From Isoetes taiwanensis (lineage: Eukaryota > Streptophyta > Lycopodiopsida > Isoetales > Isoetaceae): a stretch of 64,000 nt of DNA. The notes below the pieces were generated by a model, which saw only the letters and a list, made by a program, of their open reading frames with translations, ran no database searches and had not been told where the DNA came from. Positions 1-11,660 of the stretch are shown here, in pieces. A program made the position numbers and the translations under genes. The DNA is taken from the NCBI GenBank assembly GCA_021234155.1, contig JAJEKV010000019.1, positions 5,964,284 through 6,028,283 of the forward strand, in the 5' to 3' direction. Within the stretch, counting starts at the first letter, position 1; each line of letters opens with the position of its first letter.

Positions 1-1480
1 TCTTTTGGTCCCATGTGCTCCAAAAATTCTATCCTTTTGTGTCATGGCTCCAATTGCTCTTTTACTTCAATTATGCTCCCTTGTGCTCAGTTTTGAGCTG
101 TTCAAATTTAGTTCCTTTGTTGTTGTTCCACGTAAGTCTCATTTGTTCTATGGCCAAGTTACTTCCAGTGCCCCATTGGATCCGATATGCTTCTTCAATT
201 TCATGTTCTAGAGCTTTTATTCGTTCCATTTCCTCCATGTAGTCTCTCAGCCCCTTGAGTCCCATCTGCTATTTTTTGCTTCATTTATCCTTTGGCCCTG
301 TTGGGCTCTATAGTCATCGTCGTCATCGTGAGATTCATGTTTTTCCACTTACTCCATTTTTGCTCCCTCAGCTTGTTTTTTCTCTGGTGTATATACCTTT
401 GTTCCGTTCCTTCATTTATTGCCCTCTTTCCTATTGCTTCTTTGATTTTTCTTCTATATTTGTGTCCCGTATTGCTTTTCATGGCTCGCAATTTTCCTAT
501 TTGTTTCAGTGGATCTTTGTTTCTAGCTCTTCTATTTTTGCATCAATTCAATTATGTTGTTGCCTTCCAATTCCTTCCAATTTGCAAGTGAAGTATTGCC
601 AATTCCTTCCAATTTCTCTTCCTGCTGCTTCGATCATTCCAAGGTTAGTTCTGCCGAATTTTCTACTATGATTTTCTATTTGCTAACAAAGCTCCATTTC
701 CTACCGTGTTGCCAAATGCATCCCCGCTATCAGCATAAATACCATGTGGCAAGTTTGGGCAGTACCCTTCTTAGTACCCCTCTTTGACATCTATATAGTT
801 TGGCATTTGCATCATGCCAATAACTTTATCATTTTTCTTCCTTCCCATAGGAACTTACATACAATTTGCATCTCTAAGTTGATTTATTTATATTTTTACT
901 GATGTTCGACCTTGCTAGATTATCTTTGACAACATTTTTATAATCCATTGGCTAGGTTTTTTAATTGCTCTAAGTTTTTTCCTATTGATCGATCTTTTGT
1001 TCCTAGCTCCTCCATTTTTTGCATAGTTTAATCTTGTGTGGCCTTTAGTCTGTCTGGTCCTCTTGCTCTACTGGGGTTATGCATGGGTATTCTTGATGTT
1101 TGGTTAACATGGTGATTATATCTTGCATGGTTTTTGTTGACTTTAGTCCTGCAGATTTATAGAGTTCAATATCTAGCATAATAACATGGGTTTTGTTTTA
1201 TGTTTTTTTTTCCAGGAATTGTTGTTTTTTACATCCATATCAAATCCCCCTGGAACCCCTTGTTATTTTGCTACATATTTATAAACGAGGTGCACCTGGA
1301 ATACCACAGTCGTAGGATTCGTCGATCCTACGACTCAGATCGTATGTTGGGGCATGTGAGCACCTCTCATTTCGCTTATAATCATTTATGATTGGAGGCG
1401 CCTATGATTTCGAAATATGAAATACGATTTTGCCTAAGGTTTTGAGAGAATATCGAACCTCTATACGGCTTTGCCTAAGA
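1..1480. other. Pyrimidine-rich spacer, no clear gene
   Basis: The + strand is rich in T and C, so the minus strand reads as short Lys/Glu/Arg-rich open stretches (for example minus 265-71 and 491-285). These look like low-complexity or old transposon gag-like debris and I recognise no domain. A degenerate internal duplication pairs about 481-560 with 960-1040. No promoter or splice structure is convincing. Confidence 0.4.
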
Positions 1481-1499
1481 TTTTAGAATATGAAATACG

Positions 1500-1572
1500 A
1501 GGGCTCGAACCTCTACCAAAATAATTCAATGTCCTAATAAGACTACTTTAACCAATATACCCAGTGAGCTAA
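1500..1572 (-). repeat. tRNA-derived SINE-like head
   Basis: On the minus strand an A-box-like segment (TGGGTATATTGGTTAAAG) lies about 40 nt before a good B box (GGTTCGAGCCC at about 1513-1503). This is the spacing of a pol III internal promoter. No acceptor stem pairs, so it is not a functional tRNA. A second half B-box-like motif sits near 1450. A tRNA-related SINE head or a decayed tRNA gene are the two readings. Confidence 0.35.
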
Positions 1573-1689
1573 TGTAATTATTTTTTATCTTGAATCTATG
1601 TTGTTTTTTTTTATAACAACCCATTCAATTGTTTTAGGGATATATGGACTATGGTTTCAGAAATTGTGTTTTTTTTTTTTTTTTTTTTT

Positions 1690-4000
1690 TTTTTTTATTA
1701 GTAGGCAATTTTGCTGGCGTGCAACTGAGCAAGGCATGCTTGGTTGAGTAACTGAGCAACATGCACCTCGAAGTGCATGTTCCCCTTTGGGTATATTCAA
1801 GGGCAATGGTCATCTAGAAAGCTATGTTTGCTTATTCCAAATTCCTAGTTATGGGATATTATTATGCAAGTCTTAGAAAAGGAAAAGGGTTTTTTTCTAA
1901 TATTATGTTAAAGCATATACATGCATCTTTTTTCTAAAATGCATGTTGGACATGTAAAGATCAACATGCAAGTGTTGCATGCAACTTTTAATATCAAGAG
2001 GTTATGAAACGTGGGTTTTCTATTGCAATTTGCTCTCATAAAAAATGATGTTAAATGGTAAACGTGAGCTCTCTATTTTTTCTATTGGAAAATACAAAGG
2101 TAAAAGATTAGGGCACAAATATTTAAGGGTTTGAGCATTGTATACCCTAGAAATATGCTCGTAGTTGAGAACTTGAGAAGCGGTGAGATTTCCGCTTCCC
2201 ATTCGTGGAAGACCAATGCCCGAGCGTTTTACTTTGATAGAAGCGCCTGAGCAGATTCCGATAGAAGCAATATGAAGCGGTGTGAGGAATGTCTTTACAC
2301 GGGAGTGCTTGTGTGAAACAAAGGGACTTCGGGCATTTGGCGGCCGAAAACATGTTCATCTATCTCTACTCAAATTTCGGTGATTTATCCCGCACGCATA
2401 CAAGGTAGATATGGTGCTTAATTTTCTCAAGACACCCGAAAAGAGATTGAAAGATGTTTTTGTTTTGTTCAACTCAAGTCTTTGGGTTCACATGACAAAA
2501 ATCTTATGCTTTGTGTACGACAAAAATCTTATGCTTTATGATCGAAGACACTTGAAGGAGGCTGAAATGGTACATCCGGTTTGTAGCAGAGGTTATATCT
2601 TGATGTCAAACTCAACTCAAATGATGGAGCTTCCAAAAATAAGGAGCCACATATGAACAGGGTTTTGTATAAGAAAGACAATTTTTGCTTTGTTCTTTTA
2701 CCATCTCTAATAGGCATATCGCTTTGCAATTTACCTTGTTTTGGAATTTGCATTTCTGAATATATATTGGGGTTAACAGACCTTTACATGAAAAGCTCTA
2801 TAAAAATGCAAAGGTCTGATTCTAGATTATGGTTCAATTTGTAGAGATGCTAAATGCTCGGATTTTTAATAAGTATTTTAGTTGCATAAATAGCTTACAG
2901 ATTAAATATTTTATGCCTACTACAAAGAGTTATGATCAAAGTTCTAAGGGTTCTTAGAACAAAGTTGTGTATATTGAGGGGCTCGGGTGGTCTTTGGAGC
3001 TTAAAAGATAGGTAGTGTAAAAATGCTTGAGCTTGTTGATAATGAGGTCTTTGCTTTAGTAATATTGGATTGGATATAGAGTGCTCATCTCAAGATTATC
3101 ACAATGGCAAGACTTTTAACCTCTTGAAGGACCAATGACTTTACACATTCTAGTATATGGTTGAAGCTGAAAACTTGAACAGTGAAGAGAACTTGAGCGG
3201 TTGATCCAGAATAAAGAATAGCAGGACTTTGCATTATTGACATCAACAAAAAGGAATAATATTGATTTTAGCAAGTTTATAGAGGGTATTATTGCATAAT
3301 GCATAGACATAGATAATGGCAGTTGCTAATGTATTCTCCTTTCATTTCTTTTGCTAATTCTAACTTCGGGGCAAAAGGCACAATGGGTAATCTGTGATGA
3401 ACCGAAAATCCCAATGTACCTTTTGGCCCTTGCCCCGATACCGCTTTCACGCTAATGAGTACTGATTGGTCTGCAGTGCGGGATTTTCTTCCCATTGTTC
3501 CTTTTGCTTTTGTAGTTGGAGTTGGCTAGAAGAATGATGGAGTTTTGGAAGAGTCTATAGTCGAGAAACTATCTTGGTGTCCGTGATGTTCATCTACGTG
3601 ACAAAAACGGAGTCAAAACCGGTTGTAAATGTCAACTTTTGTTAAATCTAGAATACATTTATATTTACGGATTTTAAACATGAAACACAATAGAAAGTTA
3701 TTTAAGGTTGAAGGCTTTATTTTCAACTTCAAAGCTAGTTGTGAGATGCTTGTGTTATACAAATGATTTCTATTGAAATAAAATGCTAGTTGTACAGATG
3801 TAAACTTTGACCATATGAATATATACAAACTGTACAAAGTTATTTAAGGGCTATTTGGACAGATGTTATGGTTGAGTAAAATGGGTAAAAAGATACTATG
3901 CTGGATAAACTCAGTCTGGTAATAGGATGATAATACCACTGATGGATTGACTGAGGTGGATGTTGGATCTAGGTTTACTAGGTCTTACCGGCTTTTTTTT
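1690..4000. repeat. 2.3-kb direct repeat, copy A
   Basis: This segment recurs at 4685-6958 in the same orientation. Both copies start after a poly(T) run with the same ATTAGTAGGCAATTTTGC entry and end in TACCGGC plus poly(T). Copy A carries about 35 bp near 1926-1966 that copy B lacks. The poly(T) borders would fit a minus-strand poly(A) retroposon, but no TG...CA ends or primer binding site support LTRs. I see no coding domain. Most differences between copies fall at CAG/CTG sites. Confidence 0.75.
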
Positions 4001-4684
4001 AGATACTTCATTACAGGAGATATCCGTGGTGTGTTGTCTTTTACCCGTTTCTATTTGTCTGAGTGTTTATGTAATCCTAAGCTTATACTTAGGAAAAGTA
4101 TTCATATCTGGCAGTTGCGTCATATATGATAGTGGATGATACAAATTAAAAATAAATGATGAAAACATACTGAAGTTTTGATGTTTGTTAGGATGAAGAG
4201 GAGGAATACGTAAGGTTACCTCCAACATGGATAGCTGCAATTGCAAACAACAATAATGTTGGCCATTTGGCCTACTTTACATATGCCAGTTGGCTGCCAG
4301 TTGGCTTTCTATTTATGTCATGGCCAGTTGGCTATGAAAGTTCATTTATGTAGACTTGAGAATGACCAACAGGTTTCTAATCCAAATTTGAGAGCAACGG
4401 ATTGATGCTAGCATGGGCAGTGCACATGCATTGGACTAAAGATGATGCTTTTGCAAAACAATGCGTTCCATATGGATCGCTGGCTGCGCACAATAGTGCT
4501 GCAACTCCTGAACACCCATTTATCGAGGTATGTTTTGACATCTTCAAAATAATTTCTATAAATTTGCTATCAAAGTTATGGGATGAGGCATAACCCCTGC
4601 TGTGGCAGTGGGGGTTTGCCATCCCCATGGTCACAGAATATAGAATTAAGGTGTGTTAGCCCTCATTCCACGGTAGGTGGTAGG
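4001..4684 (+). other. Spacer between repeats with exon-like stretches
   Basis: Two + strand stretches have protein-like composition. One, at about 4192-4260, starts with acidic residues followed by LPPTWIAAIANNNN. The other, at about 4381-4530, contains MLAWAVHMHWTKDDAFAK and ends at a possible GT donor. They could be exon remnants of a host gene caught between the two repeat copies. I do not recognise a family, and frames are closed on both sides. Confidence 0.25.
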
Positions 4685-6958
4685 GTTTTTTTTATTAGTA
4701 GGCAATTTTGCTGGCGTGCAACTGAGCAAGGCATGCTTGGTTGAGTAACTGAGCAACATGCACCTCGAAGTGCATGTTCCCCTTTGGGTATATTCAAGGG
4801 CAATGGTCATCTAGAAAGCTATGTTTGCTTATTCCAAATTCCTAGTTATGGGATATTATTATGCAAGTCTTAGAAAAGGAAAAGGGTTTTTTTCTAATAT
4901 TATGTTAAAGCATATACATGCAACATGCAAGTGTTGCATGCAACTTTTAATATCAAGAGGTTATGAAACGTGGATTTTCTATTGCAATTTGCTCTCATAA
5001 AAAATGATGTTAAATGGTAAACGTGAGCTCTCTATTTTTTCTATTGGAAAATACAAAGGTAAAAGATTAGGGCACAAATATTTAAGGGTTTGAGCATTGT
5101 ATACCCTAGAAATATGCTCGTAGTTGAGAACTTGAGAAGCGGCTGAGAGATTTCCGGCTTCCCATTCTGTGAAGACCAATGCCTGAGCGTTTTACTTTGA
5201 TAGAAGCGCTCTGGAGCAGATTCTGATAGAAGCAATATGAAGCAGGTGAGGAATGTCTTTACCTGGGAGTGCTTGTGTGAAACAAAGGGACTTCAGGGCA
5301 TTTGGCAGCCGAAAACATGTTCATCTATCTCTACTCAAATTTCAGTGATTTATCCTGCCTGCATACAAGGTAGATATGGTGCTTAATTTTCTGAAGACAC
5401 CCGAAAGAGATTGAAAGATGTTTTTGTTTTGTTCAACTCAAGTGCTGGGTTCACATGACAAAAATCTTATGCTTTGTGTACAGACAAAAATCTTATGCTT
5501 TATGATCAGAAGACACTTGAAGGAGGCTGAAATGGTACATCTGGTTGTAGCAGAGGTTATATCTTGATGTCAAACTCAACTCAAATGATGGAGCTTCCAA
5601 AAATAAGGAGCCACATATGAACAGGTTTTGTATAAGAAAGACAATTTTTGCTGTTCTTTTACCATCTCTAATAGGCATATGCGCTTTGCAATTTACCTTG
5701 TTTTGGAATTTGCATTTCTGAATATATATTGGGGTTAACAGACCTTTACATGAAAAGCTCTATAAAAATGCAGTGCAGATTCTAGATTATGGTTCAGAAT
5801 TTGTAGAGATGCTAAATGCTCAGATTTTTAATAAGTATTTTAGTTGCATAAATAGCTTACAGATTAAATATTTTATGCCTACTACAGTAGTTATGATCAA
5901 AGTTCTAAGGGTTCTTAGAACAGGTTGTGTATATTGAGGGGCTCAGGTGGTGCTGGAGCTTAAAAGATAGGTAGTGTAAAAATGCTGAGCTTGTTGATAC
6001 GAGGTCTTTGCTTTATTAATATTGGATTGGATATAGAGTGCTCATCTCAGTATTATCACAATGGCAAGACTTTTAACCTCTTGAAGGACCAATGACTTTA
6101 CACATTCTAGTATATGGTTGAAGCTGAAAACTTGAACAGCAGTAGAACTTCAGAGCGGTTGATCTGTAACAGTAACAGCAGGGACTTTGCATTATTGACA
6201 TCAGCAAAGGAATAATATTGATTTTAGCAAGTTTATAGAGGGTATTATTGCATAATGCATAGACATAGATAATGGCAGTTGCTAATGTATTCTCCTTTCA
6301 TTTCTTTTGCTAATTCTAACTCAGGGCAAAAGGCACAATGGGTAATCAGTGATGAACTGAAAATCCCAATGTACCTTTTGGCCCTTGCCCTGATACCGTT
6401 TTCACGCTAACAGGGTACTGATTGGCTGCAGGTACGGGATTTTCTTCCCATTGTTCCTTTTGCTTTTGTAGTTGGAGTTGGCTAGAAGAATGATGGAGTT
6501 TTGGAAGAGTCTATAGCTGAGAAACTATCTTGGTGTCCGCATGTTCATCTACGTGACAAAAACGGAGTCAAAACTGGTTGTAAATGTCAACTTTTGTTAA
6601 ATCTAGAATACATTTATATTTCTGGATTTTAAACATGAAACACAATAGAAAGTTATTTAAGGTTGAAGGCTTTATTTTCAACTTCAAAGCTAGTTGTGAG
6701 ATGCTTGTGTTATACAAATGATTTCTATTGAAATAAAATGCTAGTTGTACAGATGTAAACTTTGACCATATGAATATATACAAACTGTACAAAGTTATTT
6801 AAGGGCTATTTGGACAGATGTTATGGTTGAGTAAAATGGGTAAAAAGATACTATGCTGGATAAACTCAGTCTGGTAATAGGATGATAATACCACTGATGG
6901 ATTGACTGAGGTGGATGTTGGATCTAGGTTTACTAGGTCTTACCGGCTTTTTTTTTTT
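4685..6958. repeat. 2.3-kb direct repeat, copy B
   Basis: Second copy of the 1690-4000 segment, followed by about 18 T. Taken with the 690-bp spacer, the simplest history is tandem duplication of a 3.0-kb unit with the second spacer lost, or two insertions of the same element. Reads such as CGG in copy A against CAGG in copy B, or CAAAG against CAG, recur throughout. Confidence 0.75.
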
Positions 6959-7649
6959 TTTTTTTTTAGGAATTGTTATATTTTTTTTTTAACTAATTTC
7001 ACGTTTTAGGTTATCAAGCCCAGAGACTTAGTTGTTAAACATCACATTCGATTGGTTCATGCTTTCAACTTGCATGAGATGATGCATTTGATATGTTCTT
7101 GGGTTTCGGTGTTTTGAAACTTTTCATTGTTTCATTTTGATGCTCTCTATCTGTACTCTTGATTCCCTTCTGTTGAGACTGGAGATTCGGTTGTACACCC
7201 TTGGGGTTATTCTTATTGTGGAGGACATAGTTAGTATTCTTCCTTGCCATTCTCTTTCTCTTGTCCCTTTGCGTTATTGTCTCCATCATGTATTTCTTCA
7301 ATCCTTTAAGTTGGATTATCCATGTTGCTCTATTAGCCACAGTCTCATTTGCTCTCCATACCTTCAGATCACGAGCCACATTGATCTTTACTTCTTATTG
7401 TGTTGGATTTTTGGCTGCCTATACATCATAAATTTTTCGTTTATATCTTCGCAACTTGTTCCCATGCAAATGTATTTGTTGGCTACATATAGAGATATTT
7501 GTTATTTATGCTTAGAGATATTTCAGTATTGCCTCCTTCCCATGCATGCATACAACATTGTTCAATTTTTTGGCAATGTCTCTCCGTTCCTTAACATTTC
7601 TAGAATTGTTCGGCCCAGTTGAGATGGGATCTTCTCTTTGGAATATTCT
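6959..7649. other. T-rich spacer with Lys-rich minus-strand stretch
   Basis: The minus strand 7379-7065 is open and rich in Lys, Arg and Asn, resembling in composition the minus-strand stretches in 1-500. Nothing identifies it. The + strand is open at the same place, which shows how little an open frame means in this base composition. Confidence 0.25.
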
Positions 7650-7687
7650 CTCTCTCTCTCTCCCTCCCTCCCTCCCTCCCTCCCTTC
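7650..7687. repeat. (TC)n/(CCTC)n microsatellite
   Basis: A run of TC followed by several TCCC units lies directly in front of the LINE coding remnant. A similar tract is at 9096-9137, so the LINE debris is bracketed by the same simple repeat. Confidence 0.9.
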
Positions 7688-7689
7688 CC

Positions 7690-9060
7690 AACTAGAAGCT
7701 TGGATGACAGAATATGGTGGGGATGGAACCCCTTTACTTGGCTATGTGGTTTTATTGCTCCTTTATGCTGATGATGTGGTTCTTTTATCACGCTCTGTTG
7801 CAGGCATGCAGAAGCACTTAGATGCTTTGGCCTACTTCTGTGATCAGAAAGGTATGCGGGTGAATATGACAAAGACTAGGATGATGGTTTTGGAGCTAAT
7901 AAGATAAGATAAGATGAATTTTTACGTCCACGGGAACCCAAAGGGTTAAGAGCATCTTAAATTTTACTTTAAGGAGGAGCCTGTGGACATTGTAACCTCA
8001 TATAAATATTTGGGGATACATGTGGACAAAGGGCCTAGTTGGAATCTTGTTGTTGAACATAGAGTAAATGGGGAGCTCAAAGCACCATATAGTATGCAGC
8101 ATAAAAGTGGAAAAGCAGAAATATGAGATTTCAGTTTGAAACGGACTTTGTTTCGTGTCTTGGTACAACCGATTCTAATATACGGATGTGAGGTGGGTCC
8201 AGGTTTATTTGCAGATTCTTGGAAAAAATGGAGAAGTTGCAAAAAAAATTCTTGAGAACTGAACTGGGAACTAAGGCTCAAACCCCATATGACATGCTGC
8301 TTGTGGAATGTGGTATGATGCCTATGAAGGCTGAAGCTATATGCAGGATGCTCACATATCTTTCTAAGGTACAATTTGATATGGCAGAAGAAAGCTTACC
8401 AAGACGTGCATTGGAGGAGACAAGGGATAAGGGTTGGTATGCAGACATTGTAGAATGGACGAGGAAATGGAGTTTAGATATTCATTGCCTGCGAGAGAAT
8501 AGATCGAACATTTGGGAATGAATATATCAGCATCTCATTAGAAGAAACTGAAGGGTTCCAGAAACAAAAAAGGAATTCTATAGAAAATATATGAATCCCA
8601 TGCTTCAAGAGGCCAAGTATCTTAAAGAAGGTGTATCTTTAAGAACGAGGCACATGATAAGCAGGATGCGGCTTAGCTCACACAGATTGGGGGTTGAGAT
8701 AAGGCGCCGGTGGAGTGATATTCCGCATGAGTAGAGGTTGTGCAAGGTATGTGATATGCAGGAAGTTGAAGATGAAGCACGTGTGATCATAAGATGTCCG
8801 TCATACAATGGGGCTCGCCACAAGCATGACATTCATTCAAACTCATTGCTGGAATTTTTTGACTTACGTGGGAAACAAGTTGGGAAGTATTTGAAAGAGG
8901 TATTGGCGTAGAGAGAACACTTACTACATGATAAAAAAGATAATGTTGTAATTGATGAGGGATGGGGAGAGTCTAATGCATTTATGTCAGAGGATGCATT
9001 AGAAGACATGTTACATAATGTTGAGTGTACATATTTGAACGTCTCATAGACCTGGTAGTG
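7690..9060 (+). pseudogene. LINE reverse transcriptase C-terminal remnant
   Basis: This is the 3' part of a plant LINE ORF2 (L1-like non-LTR retrotransposon). Near 7755-7790 the frame gives LLLLYADDVVLLS, the catalytic YADD box of the reverse transcriptase. At about 7965-8040 another frame gives a thumb-region YKYLGI motif, and about 8150-8210 gives LFRVLVQPILIYGCE, typical downstream of the LINE RT. From 8219 to 8521 the frame is open again. Near 8738-8810 a CxxC followed by RCPSY is the C-terminal zinc-knuckle-like region of this LINE class. Several frameshifts and stops separate these blocks and the 5' two thirds are missing, so it cannot retrotranspose as written. Confidence 0.8.
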
Positions 9061-9095
9061 TGCAGGCGTATTAAAATACAACATTTCATTTCAAT

Positions 9096-9137
9096 TTTTC
9101 TCTCTCTCCCTCCCTCCCTCCCTCCCTCTCTCTCTCT
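9096..9137. repeat. (TCCC)n microsatellite
   Basis: CTCTC followed by several TCCC units just after the LINE coding remnant. It may lie at the element's 3' end. Confidence 0.85.
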
Positions 9138-9167
9138 GAAGATGAGGTAGAGTGTTCCTCCTCTTTC

Positions 9168-9214
9168 GGCCATGAGATGATGTTTTATTGTTGTTTGGAG
9201 TCTTCCAATAATGC
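9168..9214. repeat. 45-bp direct repeat, left copy
   Basis: The sequence starting GGCCATGAGATGATGTTTTA recurs at 10173-10219, about 1 kb away in the same orientation. It could be the short terminal repeat of a small element or a duplication scar. No primer binding site follows it. Confidence 0.6.
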
Positions 9215-10172
9215 AATGGTTCTCTGGCAACATAGAACCATCATTCTTGGTAAGATGGAAATAGCTTGGACCTTTTTTCTTGCACCTTTTAGTTTTGCTT
9301 ATATATTGCTTTAGCTTTAAACTCTTTTCATCAGCCTTCTTTTTTAGAGTGTCCTTTTTTATCTCTGTTGTGCTTCTATCTTTCCCTCCTTCCCAACCCT
9401 CATTTGGTCTTTGTTTCTTAGTGCTTTGATATAGGGATCAATGTTCTTCCCTGGCTAGTTTGCAGATGTTTATTCCTGGCTAGACAGATGTTCTTCCATG
9501 ATCTAACATTATGGTATATAAGTTATGGGGGATGTTCTTCCCTGCGTTAGTTTGCAGATGTGTTTACTGGCTAGGCGAATGTTCTTCCCCGACCCAATTT
9601 ACGAACAGGCTAGTTATTTAGTTTTTCTGAAGGGCATTTGTTCTAGGAGTTCGAATTTTTTTGGATGTTCTTTGTCATTTTGAGCCCATATTTAAAGTTG
9701 CTGACAATGACTTAACGTTTTTTAGAGTCTACTTTTTCCAGATCACTTGCTATATTTTGCAGTTGGGGTGATTTGGACGTATGCTGACGTGATTTTCAAA
9801 GACCGTTTGTGATCCTGCAATTTTTGGCATTTGTTGGAGTTGACAACGTTGATGCTTGGCATGTGGAGTCGGTGGATGCACACTGTTGTTTAACATATAA
9901 CTACTAGTTCGGATCTTAGCTTCATCGGATATATAGCTCTTAGTCCATTTTTTATCTTCATGGTTTTCCCCGAAAACCCGAAAGGGCAGGGTTTTTAGTC
10001 CAGTTGATAAGATTTTGGACTTTGAGTCTATGCAGTTCTATTTTTCTTCGATAAACCCTTGGTGATTGTCTAGTATCGGGGTTTGTTTGGCCTTAGATTT
10101 ATTTTGGCCATTCATTGTTACTACTGTGCTGTTATACTTGTTTTGGAACGCTGAATAAGAAAGCCACTTCAC
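9215..10172. other. 1-kb segment between 45-bp direct repeats
   Basis: Non-coding, T-rich. It contains a degenerate internal duplication near 9430-9600 in which GTTCTTCCCTGG...TAGTTTGCAGATG appears twice, about 110 bp apart. The last 100 bp resemble a retroelement 3' trailer ending in a GAATAAGAAAG motif. No gene seen. Confidence 0.35.
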
Positions 10173-10219
10173 TGGCCATGAGATGATATTTTATTGTTGT
10201 TTGGAGTCTTCCAAGAATA
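10173..10219. repeat. 45-bp direct repeat, right copy
   Basis: Matches 9168-9214 with a few substitutions. Confidence 0.6.
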
Positions 10220-10332
10220 ATATCAACCAGTATACAAGTGACTTACAATGACTCAGCTACATCATTCCAAGGAAAAAACACAACCCAATGCTCACACCAA
10301 CCCCTGGACCAAGTGCTCTACCAATGAGATAA

Positions 10333-10430
10333 GGGAAAGTTACCCAAATGCCCTTGCGAAATGGGCAATTTACCAAAGTACCCCTATCAAACCGAAAATT
10401 ACCAAAATGCCCTTCGGGCAGCCAAGGGCA
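10333..10430 (+). repeat. MULE-1 left terminal inverted repeat
   Basis: About 98 bp, complementary to 11523-11620. It carries repeated short GGCAATTTACC and CAAAATGCCC-like words typical of MULE ends. Confidence 0.95.
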
Positions 10431-10431
10431 A

Positions 10432-10992
10432 GCAAACGGCAACGGCAAGGGCAGGCAACGGCATGATTGATTGCATTTGAACTGTGGTTAACATTTTCTG
10501 TTCATGTGAACCGTGAAGTTCAGCCATTGCATTCTCTTTTGCTAACCATGCAACACGGTAGCTTATCTCTACTCCATGCTCTCTTCGGACATCAGCAACA
10601 AGGTCTGAAGGTTTATAACTTTGGTGCTCAAGAAACTTACCAAGATATTTTTCCGTCACCCATTTTGAGTTAGCTTCCTTATTGTTTCTCTGATTAATCC
10701 CACCACAAGAATGCGCACCACCTATGCTCTTAATTGTAACTTCAGCACTATGTGGAAGTTTAGAAGCGTGGATCATCCATGGACAACCTTCAGCAGCACA
10801 CTTTACTCTGTATCTAGAACGATCAGACTTAATCACTGACAATTCTACATGATCTTTGACTGCTTGATCTCGTACTGTAGCCTTGGATTCTTCAAATGAA
10901 TCGAATTTGGCACCCTTACACAGTTCCATACCTGGACATACAACCTTCTGTGCTGGAAATTCTGGATTACCTTGCAAGGTAAGGAGAAGCAT
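10432..10992 (-). pseudogene. MULE-1 transposase, DNA-binding domain only
   Basis: The minus-strand frame has the N-terminal MuDR/FAR1-type DNA-binding domain. In order: FDSFEESKATVRDQAV, then a Zn-binding block with VKCAAEGCPWMIHAS and AHSCGG, then the conserved KWVTEKYLGKFL and YRVAWLAKENA stretch. In full MULE transposases (usually 600-800 aa) this precedes the DDE catalytic domain. Here the frame runs straight into the terminal repeat after about 170 residues, so catalysis is absent. The open frame starts at an ATG at 10992; true upstream exons between 11000 and 11520 cannot be excluded. An isolated, intact DNA-binding domain could act on the ends of related elements, but that is inference. 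Confidence 0.85.
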
Positions 10993-11522
10993 TAACTATC
11001 TACTCTGGCAATTCATGCATGCATTCTATTCTGGCAATGCATGCATGCTTGTTTTCTGCACTCCTTTCACTAATTGTAGTTGGCCCTGCACTGGAAGATT
11101 TGTACATCAACTCTAACATGAAAGAAGAAAGAGCATACAGGAATTACTTTTGCCCTCTTAATTGGCCTCAAACTGTGGCCCAGTTATCTCTGATTTGCTA
11201 GTACTAAGATGTGCTGTAATAAGATTCAGGCTTTAAACCAGTATCACTAAATACTATGATTTTTCCAGAACAAACGGCATTGCTAGAAATTAACTATTTC
11301 TCCTTACCTTACAAGCACGTTTGGAAATTCCAGAAGGTAAACCGATGCTCTGATGAGATGGTCAACGAATTCACTTGTTGAATTGCTGGACGAATTGACT
11401 TGTCGAATTCACTTGTTGATGCTGGACGTCTCCTCCATGGGCAGCCTCCCTAATTTTCCCTCCGTTTCTCTAAACGGCAGCTTCCCTCCGTTTCACTCTG
11501 ATCAATTCTCTGCCCGTTTGCC

Positions 11523-11620
11523 TGCCCTTGGCTGCCCGAAGGGCATTTTGGTAATTTTCGGTTTGATAGGGGTACTTTGGTAAATTGCCCATTTCGCAAG
11601 GGCATTTGGGTAACTTTCCC
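11523..11620 (-). repeat. MULE-1 right terminal inverted repeat
   Basis: Reverse complement of 10333-10430; the 9-bp duplication ATGAGATAA follows at 11621-11629. Confidence 0.95.
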
Positions 11621-11660
11621 ATGAGATAATATGGACCACCCTGCAGCAAAACAATGAAGT

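Larger units (their letters stand above)
10333..11620 (-). mobile_element. MULE-1, Mutator-like DNA transposon
   Basis: A 1288-bp element with long terminal inverted repeats. The left end (GGGAAAGTTACCCAAATG...) from 10333 to about 10430 is the reverse complement of 11523-11620, with no mismatch I could find over about 98 bp. It is flanked by a perfect 9-bp target duplication, ATGAGATAA, at 10324-10332 and 11621-11629; 9 bp is the hallmark of Mutator-like elements. Inside, the minus strand encodes a MuDR-type DNA-binding domain but no DDE catalytic core. The element is therefore non-autonomous but recent, judging by the intact ends. Confidence 0.95.

Noticed and set aside
255-671. A 138-codon hydrophobic + strand protein
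   Set aside because: It is a by-product of T/C-rich DNA (Phe, Leu, Ser, Pro codons). It lacks a promoter, and overlapping frames are open on both strands.
1690-6958. An LTR retrotransposon with 2.3-kb LTRs and a 690-bp interior
   Set aside because: The repeats do not begin TG or end CA, and there is no primer binding site or purine tract in the spacer.
9168-10219. A TRIM retroelement bounded by the 45-bp repeats
   Set aside because: No PBS or PPT and no TG...CA ends; the repeats could be a duplication scar.
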